A DNA stretch of 64,000 nucleotides, from NCBI GenBank assembly GCA_949987565.1, contig OX465103.1:7011384-7075383 (forward strand), in the 5' to 3' direction. The DNA is from Luidia sarsii. Taxonomy: Eukaryota; Echinodermata; Asteroidea; Paxillosida; Luidiidae. Below the pieces are notes generated by a model that was given only the letters and a program-made list of their open reading frames with translations, searched no databases and was not told the origin of the DNA. Position 1 is the stretch's first letter, and the number at the start of each line of letters is the position of its first letter. The translations under genes and the position numbers were made by a program. Positions 37,957-48,647 of the stretch are shown one piece after another.

Positions 37957-39878
37957 TTATGATTATGCATATGACTGGCAGTCTGGCAGCATCCCATGCA
38001 AAGCAATCTTTGTTCACTATAGATGACTGAAAAGCAACAACAAGCCAATGACACTAATGCAGAATGCAGAAAATATTTAAGTATTGGTGGCTATGAGGCT
38101 ACAAGATAGACAACCAAGGTGAGGCCTTTCATTGCACTGGTGAAGCAAGCTTGGGAGTAAGGTAACATGTACACATGTCGCATAGAGGTTTTTCAGTCAC
38201 ATGCTTTTTGACGGTCAGCGTTCAATTCATGCGGATGTATGCGGAACGTGAGTGCCTTCGACTCATCAAATGTCCAATGGAAATACTCGGATTTGATATT
38301 TGCATGCGCTTTAACAGATTTTTTAAAACATGCTAATTAGCCTTTGGCAGTCAGGTGACGTCATGTAAAAAACCTCTATAGGATACGATTTTCTGGGTTA
38401 TCATGACATGGAGGCCAGTGGGAGAGAGAAGACAGCTCCTTGAGCAGGACTCAATCATAAATTACAGTAGAAAAACATGCACCCAATATAATGAAAATGC
38501 TTCTAGAAAGCCATGAAAGCTGAGTACATTGTACAGACAGAGAAGCACTATTATATGAAAAATAGGGGACATCACTGAGCATTACCACTGGTTCTGGTAG
38601 CTACCAACTGATGGTTCCACCACTAAGCGGCAACCGAGACATGAGAAAATAAATAAATGCTCAATAAATGCAACATCATGAATGGTGCAAAGAATACCAC
38701 AAAGCAACATCATCATAATGGGCTTAGACAGAGTATATGGTGCACTTACATGTACAGTTAAAGTTCACTTACAATTGCAAATCAACCTGAAATATCAAAG
38801 TGCTCAAAGAGATGCAGGCCAGGTGATTTTATTGAGTTCAAAGAGATGCAGAGCAGGTAACATCATAGAGTTCAAAGAGATGCAGAGCAGGTAACATCAT
38901 AGAGTTCAAAGAGATGCAGAGCAGGTAACATCATAGAGTTCAAAGAGATGCAGAGCAGGTAACATCATAGAGTTCAAAGAGATGCAGAGCAGGTAACATC
39001 ATAGAGTTCAAAGAGATGCAGAGCAGGTAACATCATAGAGTTCAAAGAGATGCAGAGCAGGTAACATCATAGAGTTCAAAGAGATGCAGGGTAGGTGATA
39101 TTATAGAGTTCAAAGAGATGAAAGGCAGGTCATAATAATTATTATAAAGTACAAAGAGATGCAGAGCAGGTGATATTATAGAGTTCAAAGAGATGCAGAT
39201 TAGGTGATATTATAGATATCAAAGAGATACAGGGTACTGGGGTAGGTGATATTATTGAGTTCAAAGAGATGAAAGGCAGGTCGTATTATAGAGTTCAAAC
39301 TTCAAAGAGATGCAGAACAGATGATATTAGAGATATCAAAGAGATGCAGAGCAGGTGATATTATATATATCAAAGAGATACAGGGTAGGTGATATCATAG
39401 ATATCAAAGAGATGCAGAGCAGGTGATATTATAGAGTTCAAAGAGATACAGGGTAGGTGATATTATAGATATCAAAGAGATGCAGAGCAGGTGATATTAT
39501 AAATGTAGATATCAAAGAGATACAGGGTAGGTGATATTATAGATATCAAAGAGATGCAGAGCAGGTGATATTATATATCAAAGAGATACAGAGCAGGTGA
39601 TATTATAGATATCAAAGAGATACAGGGTAGGTGATATTATAGATATCAAAGAGATGCAGAGCAGGTGATATTATAAATGTAGATATCAAAGAGATACAGG
39701 GTAGGTGATATTATAGATATCAAAGAGATGCAGAGCAGGTGATATAGATATCAAAGAGATGCAGAGCAGGTGATATTATAGATATCAAAGAGATGCAGAG
39801 CAGGTGATATTATAGATATCGAAGAGATACAGGGTAGGTGATATTATAGATATCAAAGAGATGCAGAGCAGGTGATAT
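37957..39878. repeat. 1,922-bp tandem duplication, copy 2
   Basis: Direct repeat of 36035-37956. The minisatellite of this copy continues beyond the duplicated unit, to about 40435. Confidence 0.95.
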
Positions 39879-41000
39879 AGATATCAAAGAGATGCAGAGC
39901 AGGTGATATTATAGATATCAAAGAGATGCAGAACAGGTGATATTATAAATGTAGATATCAAAGAGATACAGGGTAGGTGATATTATAGATATCAAAGAGA
40001 TGCAGAGTAGGTGATATTATAGATATCAAAGAGATGCAGAGTAGGTGATATTATAGATATCAAAGAGATGCAGAGCAGGTGATATTATAGATATCAAAGA
40101 GATGCAGGGTAGGTGATATTATAGATATCAAAGAGATGCAGGGTAGGTGATATTATAGATATCAAAGAGATGCAGAGCAGGTGATATTATATATATCAAA
40201 GAGATACAGGGTAAGTGATATTATATATATCAAAGAGATACAGGGCAGGTGATATTATAGATATCAAAGAGATGCAGAGCAGGTGATATAGATATCAAAG
40301 AGATGCAGAGCAGGTGATATCATAGATATCAAAGAGATGCAGAGCAGGTGATATCATAGATATCAAAGAGATGCAAGGTAGGTGATATTATAGAGTTCAA
40401 AGAGATGCAGGCCCTTCGCAGAGCAAGTAATATCATATAATTCAATTACACATAGTACAGTGCAGGCTGCACTTTTCAAAGAGATAAACTGCAGGTAATA
40501 TCATAAGTGACACAAGTAATATTACAGAGATCAAAGTTTCACAAGGGAAATGATGGCGCAGAGTTAAAATGTTGTGCAGGTGAGTGGTATTACACAGTTC
40601 CAAATACTCAAATAGAGAAATATCAAAGAATTCAAAGAGACAAGTGATATTACAGATATTACAGTAAGACCCAGAAGTGACATAAGTATTATTACGTAGT
40701 TCAAAGTGACACAAGTAGTATTACAGAGATCAAAGTTTGACATGGCAAAGAAAGCCACGGAGTTAAAATGTTGCGCTGGTGAGTGATATTACACCGTTCA
40801 AGATACTCAAAGAGAGAAATATCAAATTCAAAGAGACAAGTGATATTACAGATATTACATAGAGACCCAGCACAAGTGATATTACAGCGATTAAAGCCAA
40901 GCAAGGCAAATGATATCACAGAGTTCAAAGCAATGCAGGACATGTAATATTGCAGAGGGTTGAACACAAAAGAGGAACCAACAAAGGATGAATGGAAGGA
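38807..41000. repeat. 34-bp minisatellite, second array, with degenerate tail
   Basis: Regular 34-bp units run to about 40435. They then decay into looser CAAAGAGACAAGTGATATTACAG-like units that recur with a longer period of about 200 bp to about 41000. The decayed edge suggests this is the older end of the array. Confidence 0.9.
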
Positions 41001-41533
41001 TGAATAGCAAATATTCAAAGGTTAGTCAATGGTTTGGAATTCAAGCAAATCAACTTAAAATGGATGAGGATACTACCGGGAAACAAGGTGGTAAGCATTC
41101 TGGATGATTCACGACACTTAAGTGTTAGTGTTAAGCTGGTTTCCTCCACTCAGGGCAAGTTCAAATGTGCACATTTTGGTCTAATTGCGACTGGCCACCA
41201 GCTTTCAATACACACACACACACAGTGATGGGCACCCTCAAATGACTCCAAGCCGAAGCCCCATTTTACTGGCTACGGCTATGAAGGAAGAGCCTGAGGA
41301 AGCCACTACTGCAGTTATCGGCTGCTGCCAAAATTCTTATAAACTTTTCCAGTCATAGCCAATGAATGCTGGCACAGGGATAGAAGCCAGAGTCCCGAGG
41401 CTGTTTCCAAAACGGCAGGACAACAGTAGCCAACCAGCAGGTCAACCCAGCCTGCTTTTGTTTGGGTCTCGATGGCCAACCTTGGAGTGAACCAAAGCAC
41501 ACCACTTAATCTTGCCCTCAGTCAGAGTCAAAC

Positions 41534-44500
41534 TCAGAGAGCCAGCAAGAGAGCCATCTTACCATCCTCGTCTTCCCGCGATGTTTCTCCAAACAAGGGC
41601 CTGTACTGAGACTGCTCCCAACCTCCGCGACAACACCGGCACCAGGGCTGGCTGAAGAGTGACACGACCTCCTCCAGGGGGCGCCCTTTGGTCTCCGGCA
41701 GCATGAGGTAGATGAACAGGATGCCCAGGAGGGACACGCCGGCGTACATGAAAAACGTACCTGGGCAGGCAGCGGAGGAACAAGACGGTAGAGACAGGAG
41801 ATTAGGATCCAACTCAAAAACCAGTTCCTCATCACTGTACTGTCAGGAAACTTAGCATGCATTCCTAGGGAGGGACGGCCAGGGGGGAAAAGCCGGGCCC
41901 ACTCACCCTGCCTGGTGATGGTCTCCGTCAGGCTCAAGAAGGTGATGGCGATGAGGAGGTTGAAGAGCCAGTTGGTGGTGGCGGAGAGGGCGTTGCCCGT
42001 ACTCCGGGCCCACTGCGGGTATATTTCAGAGTTTATGGTCCACGGCATTGGGCCCATTCCTATCCCAACCAAAGACACCAAACGGGAAAACAATCATGGC
42101 ATCAGTCTGGCATCATTCACTGGATAAGCAAGACAAGGCAGTCGGGCAATCAGAGAACTCTTTCACTACGTAGTTTAATTGTGACTTCAAACGGAATTTA
42201 TTTGCAAAAGGTTTAAAAACAAGGCGCTGCCAATGGCTTGCTGTTCGGAAGTGCACCTTGCTCGAGTCACTGTGAGCGGCTCTTCGTAGGAAAAGAGTTA
42301 AAGTAGGCCTACTGTAAAACAATTTGAAAACTGCTGACTGGCATTAGATGACAAATGAAAACCTCAAAAATGTAGAGGCTCAGGCATTTTGATCCTAGCA
42401 GGATGCCTTGGAGACATGTCCTGCTAGGATCAAAAAACCCCATGCCCAATACAATTTCAGGTTAAATGTGCGGAAAAACCAAGCCCACCGACCTGTGGCA
42501 AAGAACATGAGGTAGACTATGAGTCCAGCCAAGGCCATGAGGTGGTATCTGGTCGGGCAGTAGGAGGTGCTCCATTCTAGCCCGTCCACGGGATCGTGGT
42601 CATCTGCCGAGGAGCAGCGGCCCACTGCCGAGTAGTCCGGGCTGGTCTGGTTGACCGGCAGGCAGGACCCGTTCAGGACGGCGTCACTCTCGCCGACGAC
42701 CTCGTAGCAGAACCCGCAGGTCTCCATCGAGATGCACTGGTCGCAGTCACTGGCATTTGGCAGAGCAAGAAGTCTGTGATGAATGGAATCTGCCGTAGAC
42801 GACTTGCATTCGAGTGACAAAATCTGAAGTCTGACTGAGAGTCCAAGTCACGAGTCAAGTTTCTAGTCCAAGTCTGCGTCACAATGGTCAAATTCAAGGC
42901 CCGAGTCTGAGTCAGCAAAGGTCCAGTCTAGAATCCCAGTCTGAGTCACATTTAGATTGAACACTGTGGTAATAGGGCCGCACATTAAACCATATGAAAT
43001 AGTCCAGTTACCTATGAGCCCCAACTCCATATTTGAGTCTGTAAGTCTGCTAGCTGGTGATTGCAATCAATCATAGCATGCATGAATGTCACAGGAACCC
43101 ATTACATAATGGTACATGTACTTTCTTCAAAGTAGGTTTGATAACAATCCTAATCAACACATCAGTATTAGGTGGGATTGGACGAGAACCTGGCTCAAAG
43201 TGGGGAACGGGTAATGGAAAGGCAATCACACTCTAAAGTCCATCTAGGCCTATACTGCCCAACAATGCCATCTCCTGATGTGCAATCCTTCCCTGATCAG
43301 AATTGGGCTCACTCACCTGATGGGACCACACACTCCCGCCTGAGGCTCAACGATGGAGACCGGCGGTGAGTGGACGGCCATCAGCAGAAACCCAACGCCC
43401 AGAAACACCAAGCTGAAAAACACACCTGCCAAATCAAAACAAAACAGTAGAACATCATTTGGATCATCGGTGAGCAAGGATCGTCGGTGAGCAAGAGGCC
43501 TAGGGATAAAGTCCCACAGTCGATTTCACCAAATTCATCGCAACTTGAAATCAATGGCACATCGATGAGCGATGCACAGAAACCATATGGCCGATCACAA
43601 CTTAAGTATCATAAAGTGAGTTACGATCATTAAATCGTAACTAAGGCTTAGCGAAATCCAGCCCAGCACCAGTTAAAGTCATTTATTTGCGTTACCTGTG
43701 AGACTGCCCAGGGTGAGTGGGCGCCGGCCTACTCGCTCCACCAGATATATGCTGAAAATGGTGAAGAGAAAGTTGACAGAGGCCACGGCAGCAGCCAGCC
43801 AGATGATAGTGGAGTCACCCTTGACCCCAGACATCTGGATAATGGTGGCGCTGTAATACCTAGAGACAAAAGAAATGACCACACAATGAAACGCCAACAA
43901 GCCCACGTTTCAATCCTAGCAGGACCTTTCTCAAAGGCAGAATCCTTTGAGAAAGGTCCTGCAAGAACAAAACTTTCTCCTTGGTTAAAAGCAAGATTAC
44001 CGTCCATATTCTGTGTGATGCTCATTGCATTCGACTTGTATTCAGATGTTGGATGCTTTGCATGAAATACAAGTGAGGATTTGGGTGGGCGCATAGTTTT
44101 ATTAATCAAGGCTTCTCATTCAAAAGCATCCACAGTGTTTATTACATCAACCAGGGCAAACCCTCATTGAATTACATTCTCTTTGACGCAAACATCATAT
44201 TACATCCAAAATGATGGCGCTTAGTCAACTTCATGAAATTGGCCCATGGTCGCATGAGCCTTTGAGTAGAGGGTGGAACTCACATGACGGTGTTGATTCC
44301 ACTGACTTGCTGGAAGAGCTGCAGGCTGCAGCCCAGGATGACGGCCTTCAGGACTGGCGGGGTCTTGAGGATACGCCAGAGGACCCACTGACCCCCGGTG
44401 CCTGCCAGGCAGAAGGGACACAGCAAGGAGCAAGAAAGTGTGATGAGAATTCCATGGGCAAGTTTGTGTGTGGGTATGCAGTCTTGTAAGACAGCACGGG

Positions 44501-46439
44501 CTGGTCAAACATTGGTTAGCTGTCATGGACTGCCATTTTGAACTTTGTGTAATATGTATTCTCCAGTCCTGGTAGGACCATGGCATCTTTCCAGGTCCTG
44601 GTAGGACCGTGGAATCTTCCCTGGTCCTAGAAGGACCGTGTTTTCTTCCCAGGCCTAGAAGGACCCTGGTTTCTTCCCAGGTCCTAGAAGGACCCTGGTT
44701 TCTTCCCAGGTCCTAGAAGGACCCTGGTTTCTTCCCAGGTGCTGGTAGGACCGTGGTTTCTTTCCAGGTCCTGGTAGGACTGTGGTTTCTTTCCAGGTCC
44801 TGGTAGGACCGTGGTTTCTTTCCAACTCCTGGTAGGACCGTGGTTTCTTTCCAGGTCCTGGTAGGACCCTGGTTTCTTTCCAGGTCCTGGTAGGACCGTG
44901 GTTTCTTCCCAGGTCCTAGAAGGACCCTGGTTTCTTTCCAGGTCCTGGTAGGACCGTGGTTTCTTTCCAGGTCCTGGTAGGACCGTGGTTTCTTTCCAGG
45001 TCCTGGTAGGACCGTGGTTTCTTTCCAGGTCCTGGTAGGACCGTGGTTTCTTTCCAGGTCCTGGTAGGACCGTGGTTTCTTTCCAGGTCCTGGTAGGACC
45101 GTGGTTTCTTTCCAGGTCCTGGTAGGACCGTGGTTTTCGTTCCTTACAATGCATCACAACTCAACTTGCAACAAATACCGTAACCTGTCGCAGGCTTAGA
45201 TGTGCATCGCTCATAGTCTTGCGATTGGTTGTCAGTAACAATGGACAGTAGGTAACCACGGGACAGGATTGAGGAGGCAGCCTTATTTAGGAGCCCCACA
45301 TGCCGGCTACCTTTCCTCTCCTCTTCCTGCTTTGCCGCGCTCTGGCTGATGTGCTCCAGCTCCCTGTCGATGGCCGGACTGCCCTCTCCGTAGATCAGAC
45401 GGAGGACCTTCCTGGCCTGCTCGGGGCGGCCGTGGAGAACCAGCCAGCGAGGACTCTCCGGCAGGAAGATGAAGCCCACCAGCTGGATGGCCGAAGGCAC
45501 TGCACCTAGGCCAAGCATCAGCCTGGACAGGAGGAGGAGACAGGGTTTAGTCACTCGGTCATGGGATAACATTGAGGGAAGCAATAAGCTCGTTCAAAGA
45601 CTTTTCTTTTTGTCATCATCATCATCATCATCATCATCATTAGTATCATCATCATCTTCATCATCATCATCATCAGTATCATCATCACCATCCTCTTCAT
45701 TGTCAACATCGTCAACATCGTCATCATCATTATATCAATGTCTTCATTGCCACGTCATCCCTGTCAACATCACCTTCACCATCACCACAATCACCACCAC
45801 CATCACCACCACCATCACCATCACCATCACCACACTATCACCACCACTATCACCACCACTATCACCACCATCACCACCATCACCACCACCACCACCACCA
45901 TCACCATCACCACACTATCACCACCAATATCACCACCACTATCACCACCATCACCACCATCACCACCACCACCACAATATCATCACCACTATCACCACCA
46001 CCATCACCACCATCACCCCCAATACCACCATCATCGGGAAAAGTTCTCCCTCTCACCTCCATCCTGACGGCTGAGAGGAGAGAGCACCATCGATGACGCT
46101 GGCCACAAACTGCCCAAAGGTGATAAAGAGGTTATTGACGGTGACCAGACGTCCTCTAAGATGAGTCGGAGCTGCCTCTGCAATGTACATGGGTGTGGTC
46201 ATGGAAGCCAAACCTGCCAAGATCGAGAGGAAAACCCCCCCAAAATCAGACCAGATTATCGGGGAAAAGCTCACCCCTTTTCCACAACACAAATCTTCAC
46301 CTTTCTTCTCAAATCCCATGGACGAGTCCAGTATTGATTTCTATAACTGCCTATGTATTACCCGAGCTTCGAACATGGACAAATTCAAAGTGGCATAGTG
46401 GCAAGCTGTGGTTAGGCCTGTTTTTGATTGTTTTGGGGG

Positions 46440-46472
<33 letters not shown>

Positions 46473-47463
46473 TGCTGTGCTCAATGCCAAAACAACATAC
46501 CCACTCCCAGACCCACGATGAGGCGGCCAGTCATGAGCATCTCTTTGCTGTGTGACAATGCCATGAGAATGGCACCAGCCGTGAACACACTGCTAGCCAG
46601 CAGGATGGCTGGTTTCCTGCCAGCGATGTCATTTATAATGCCGCCGAAAAGGGAAGCAACTGCCGCCGCTGCTATGGTGACGCTCACCTAAAAAGAGTGC
46701 AGGACAAACAGCGCTTTAAAGATACTAAGGCAGTTTATCAACAAAAAGCGAAAGGCACCCTGCTATAAAAATAATGTATATCAAGGCAATTCATTGAAAA
46801 AAGGTCCAATACAACATTGGTAAAGGTCGAAAGATTACCGCATTCTGTATATCAAACCATAATATATTTTTTCCAGCAAACAATCGGGCAAAGTAATGAG
46901 CACTCTGTGCTTATTACATAGAGTAGGGCAAACCCTCATTGACAGTGTACTGGAATGTACTTGCCAAATAACGGCAACAGACTTTATTTTTCGCAGTGTA
47001 GAATGTAAGACATTTACACTAGAAAGCAGGAGTCACAGATTCGAATCCCGCCCGAGCTGCCTGAATTGTTTTGTTCAGCAGTCAATCGGACAAAGCACTG
47101 AGCACTTTGTGCTTATTACGTAGAGTAGGGCAAACCCTCATTCAAAGTGTACTGGAATGTAGTACTTGCCACGAGTTCCTGCCAGACGGTGCTCAGCATG
47201 AACTCCTTCTTTAGCAGTATCATGGCCCCCGACACCACCCCAGTGTCGTAGCCAAACAGGAAGCCCCCAATGGCTGCAAAGGTGACCAGCACGTAGGTGA
47301 AGAGGGTCGGCCGGGGGGGTTCGGCCGGAGATGGCCGGCCACCGACGCTGTCCGAGGTCATTTCTTCGGACGGGCTTGCAGCAGGACTGTCAAGCTGGCC
47401 GCCGTTGCTCGACTGGATGACATCCTGCATTGACCTCACTGGCATGCTCTTCAGCTTCAACAT
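41534..47463 (-). CDS. SLC2A13: SLC2A13 / HMIT-type proton myo-inositol cotransporter (complete, 10 exons, 625 aa)
   Basis: Plasma-membrane H+-coupled myo-inositol uptake; major facilitator superfamily, 12 TMs. Exons in order of transcription: 47463-47170, 46687-46501, 46213-46057, 45522-45311, 44401-44284, 43859-43696, 43425-43317, 42749-42493, 42059-41907, 41760-41534 (TGA). They sum to 626 codons. Motifs: [15 protein letters not shown] in TM1, [77 protein letters not shown]. The large TM9-TM10 extracellular loop, typical of HMIT, is present with CDQC, CGFC and two N-glycosylation sequons. Human HMIT is slightly longer (about 648 aa). Intron 1 fits only a GC-AG splice in frame. A GGTAAGA inside the last exon (41559-41565) could splice to another C-terminus. 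Confidence 0.95.
42361..42436. repeat. Hammerhead-like repeat, family 1, decayed inverted pair
   Basis: GATCCTAGCAGGAT and TCCTGCTAGGATC face each other around a short centre. These are the stem II halves of the dispersed 39-nt repeat described at 47645. The core regions are eroded. It lies in an SLC2A13 intron. Confidence 0.5.
43901..43972. repeat. Hammerhead-like repeat, family 1, head-to-head pair
   Basis: A minus-strand copy (43901-43938; core TTGAGAA, stem II intact, GAAAC present, cleavage triplet GTG instead of GTC) is followed by a truncated plus-strand copy starting with CTTTGAGAAAGG. Together they form a hairpin, in the intron following SLC2A13 exon 5. Confidence 0.6.
44120..44190 (+). 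mobile_element. SINE 3' tail fragment
   Basis: Carries TTATTACATCAACCAGGGCAA followed by ACCCTCATTGAATTACAT. This is the conserved tail of the tRNA-derived SINE family seen at 46874-47170 and 61500-63225. Confidence 0.6.
44560..45150. repeat. 29-bp minisatellite in an SLC2A13 intron
   Basis: About 20 units, each with GGTCCTGGTAGGACCGTGG plus TTTCTTTCCA. GGTCCTGGTAGGACC is a perfect palindromic stem with a 3-nt loop, close to the stem II of the dispersed hammerhead-like repeat. The array lies between exons 45522-45311 and 44401-44284. Confidence 0.95.
45608..46045. repeat. (ATC)n / (CACCAT)n microsatellite in SLC2A13 intron 3
   Basis: Some 430 bp of TCATCA and CACCACCAT repeats fill most of the intron between exons 46213-46057 and 45522-45311. 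The His-, Ser- and Thr-rich open frames here are artefacts. Confidence 0.95.
46437..46471. repeat. (TTG)n microsatellite
   Basis: Ten or more GTT units in SLC2A13 intron 2, about 30 bp from the donor of exon 2. Confidence 0.9.
46803..46873. mobile_element. MITE family 2, 5' fragment
   Basis: GGTCCAATACAACATTGGTAAAGGTC and the following bases resemble the left end of the element at 9807. The fragment is truncated directly at a SINE tail. Confidence 0.55.
46874..47170 (+). mobile_element. Two tRNA-derived SINE copies abutting the SLC2A13 exon 1 donor
   Basis: The first is a 3' fragment ending TAGAGTAGGGCAAACCCTC (to about 46943). The second (about 47023-47143) has a B-box-like AGATTCGAATCCC, then CGAGCTGCCTGAATT, then the same tail. 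GTGTACTGGAATGT(AGT)ACTTGCCA occurs on both sides of the second copy (46945-46966 and 47145-47171), as expected of a target-site duplication. The right copy includes the intron 1 donor. Confidence 0.7.
47164..47169 (-). other. GC-type 5' splice site (GCAAGT) of SLC2A13 intron 1
   Basis: On the minus strand the exon reads CAG GAA CTC GTG and continues GCAAGTAC. Ending after GTG gives WQELV joined to VSVTIAAAA at the phase 0 acceptor. That has the same length as the HMIT family at this point. A GT donor 4 nt further gives the wrong frame, and the GT inside GTG drops a residue. Confidence 0.75.
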
Positions 47464-47644
47464 GGGATGACGAGGCTAACAGTCCTATTCAAGATGCCCT
47501 CATGGGTAGGCCGAGCGTGCGCTGATGAACAGAAGCATAGACATTAGGCATGTTAATTGTTATTTGTCCTTTGTTTTTCATCCGTGTCCTATTCACTCCC
47601 CCCCTTCCTTCGTGTACATGTATCTGTTTTGTCCTTGTCACTCT

Positions 47645-47683
47645 GCCTTTGAGAAAGGTCCTGCTAGGATCGAAACGTCAGGC
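47645..47683 (+). repeat. Hammerhead-like repeat, family 1, best copy (+)
   Basis: Stem I strand GCCT, core TTGAGAA, A, stem II GGTCCT-GCT-AGGATC (6 bp including one G-T), GAAA, CGTC, then AGGC pairing with GCCT. This is the order and spacing of a minimal type I hammerhead. Against the CTGANGA core it differs at C3 (T) and G8 (A), which would form a U-A pair in place of C-G. Confidence 0.6.
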
Positions 47684-47950
47684 CCACTAAATTTTAAGAG
47701 TTAATTGTTATTGTTAGACACTCGTTATTATTGATTGGCCAGTTGGAATTTCAGGGCCATCATCTGAGAGCATACGCAGACAACAGCAAAATTATTAAAG
47801 TTAAAGCCTTACAAAGGGGGGGTGTGATTAAAACCTGGGGAAATATTTTAGTTTAATATCAAATTCAAAGTGACGTCACAAAATTGTTGCAAATTGCTTA
47901 GTCACGTTGGTGACTAAAATTACCAAAATGAAAACCTCAACATTTAGTGG

Positions 47951-47989
47951 GCCTGACGTTTCGATCCTAGCAGGACCTTTCTCAAAGGC
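47951..47989 (-). repeat. Hammerhead-like repeat, family 1 (-)
   Basis: Exact reverse-complement match to 47645-47683, 268 bp away, and the match continues into the flanking GGGCCTGAC/CCCACTAAAT. The two copies point toward each other. Confidence 0.6.
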
Positions 47990-48065
47990 AAAGAGTTAAT
48001 AATTTAATATTATATTATTAAATATTATTAATAATAATATTTAATACATACCTGCTTTATAATTA

Positions 48066-48647
48066 TAGTTATACCATTAATTCATTTTTTAAAAGGGTGG
48101 AAAAATCCTAAGCCCAAATTAGCCTGGTGGCCACAACATGTAATGTAGACAATATCCTAGTCCGAGTAACTTGGACCCGACACGGACAAGTCACCCTTTT
48201 TTATCGAATTTTGAAATTTTGAGTTTCGGGTGACTAGTCACCCGAAACTCAAAATTTCAAAATTCGATAAAAAAAAGGGTGACTTGTCGGGTCCAAGCTA
48301 CTCGGACTAACAATATCCATGGTCTGGAACAACCGCTTGCCGAAAAAATGGACTTTCCTCCAAAGTTTTCCCCAAAATCATGATTTTCTGACGCGTATGT
48401 AGTGTAAAGCAGACGACTGCAAACTACAATTTTTTGTACAAAACATTGACTTCACATACAGGTTCAGTACATACGCGCCACACACGACATGGGACGCGTC
48501 ACAAAATCATGATTTCGGGGGAAATTTTAAGCCCAATTTGTTCGGCAAGTGGTTGTGCCAGACCATGGATTACATTACAATTGGTGGCCTAATTTTGGTC
48601 AAGCTTTTTTCCCCCAGACTTTTACAGTGAGGGTATTAAACTAAAAT
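48066..48647. mobile_element. Foldback DNA element with long terminal inverted repeats, interrupted by a younger insertion
   Basis: The left arm (GGTGGCCACAACATGTAATG, ATGGTCTGGAACAACCGC, AAAATCATGATTTTCTGAC) is matched in reverse complement by the right arm (GGTGGCC...AATTACAATG..., GGTTGTGCCAGACCAT, AAAATCATGATTT). Outer ends share TTAGTTTAATACC-like sequence. A second copy is at 53290-53667. There is no coding capacity. Confidence 0.75.
48158..48309. mobile_element. 152-bp palindromic element with 9-bp target duplication
   Basis: Starts TAGTCCGAG and ends CTCGGACTA; the arms of about 72 bp are nearly perfect reverse complements, with one 6-nt asymmetry. ACAATATCC flanks it at 48149-48157 and 48310-48318. 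Nine-base duplications are typical of Mutator-like transposition. The second copy of the host element lacks this insertion. Confidence 0.85.

Noticed and set aside
36885..40435. Possible CRISPR-like array
   Set aside because: Units are contiguous 34-bp tandem repeats without unique spacers, in a eukaryotic context. It is a minisatellite.
45469..46074. Ser- and His-rich open frames opposite SLC2A13
   Set aside because: Produced by the ATC/CACCAT microsatellite within intron 3 of SLC2A13.
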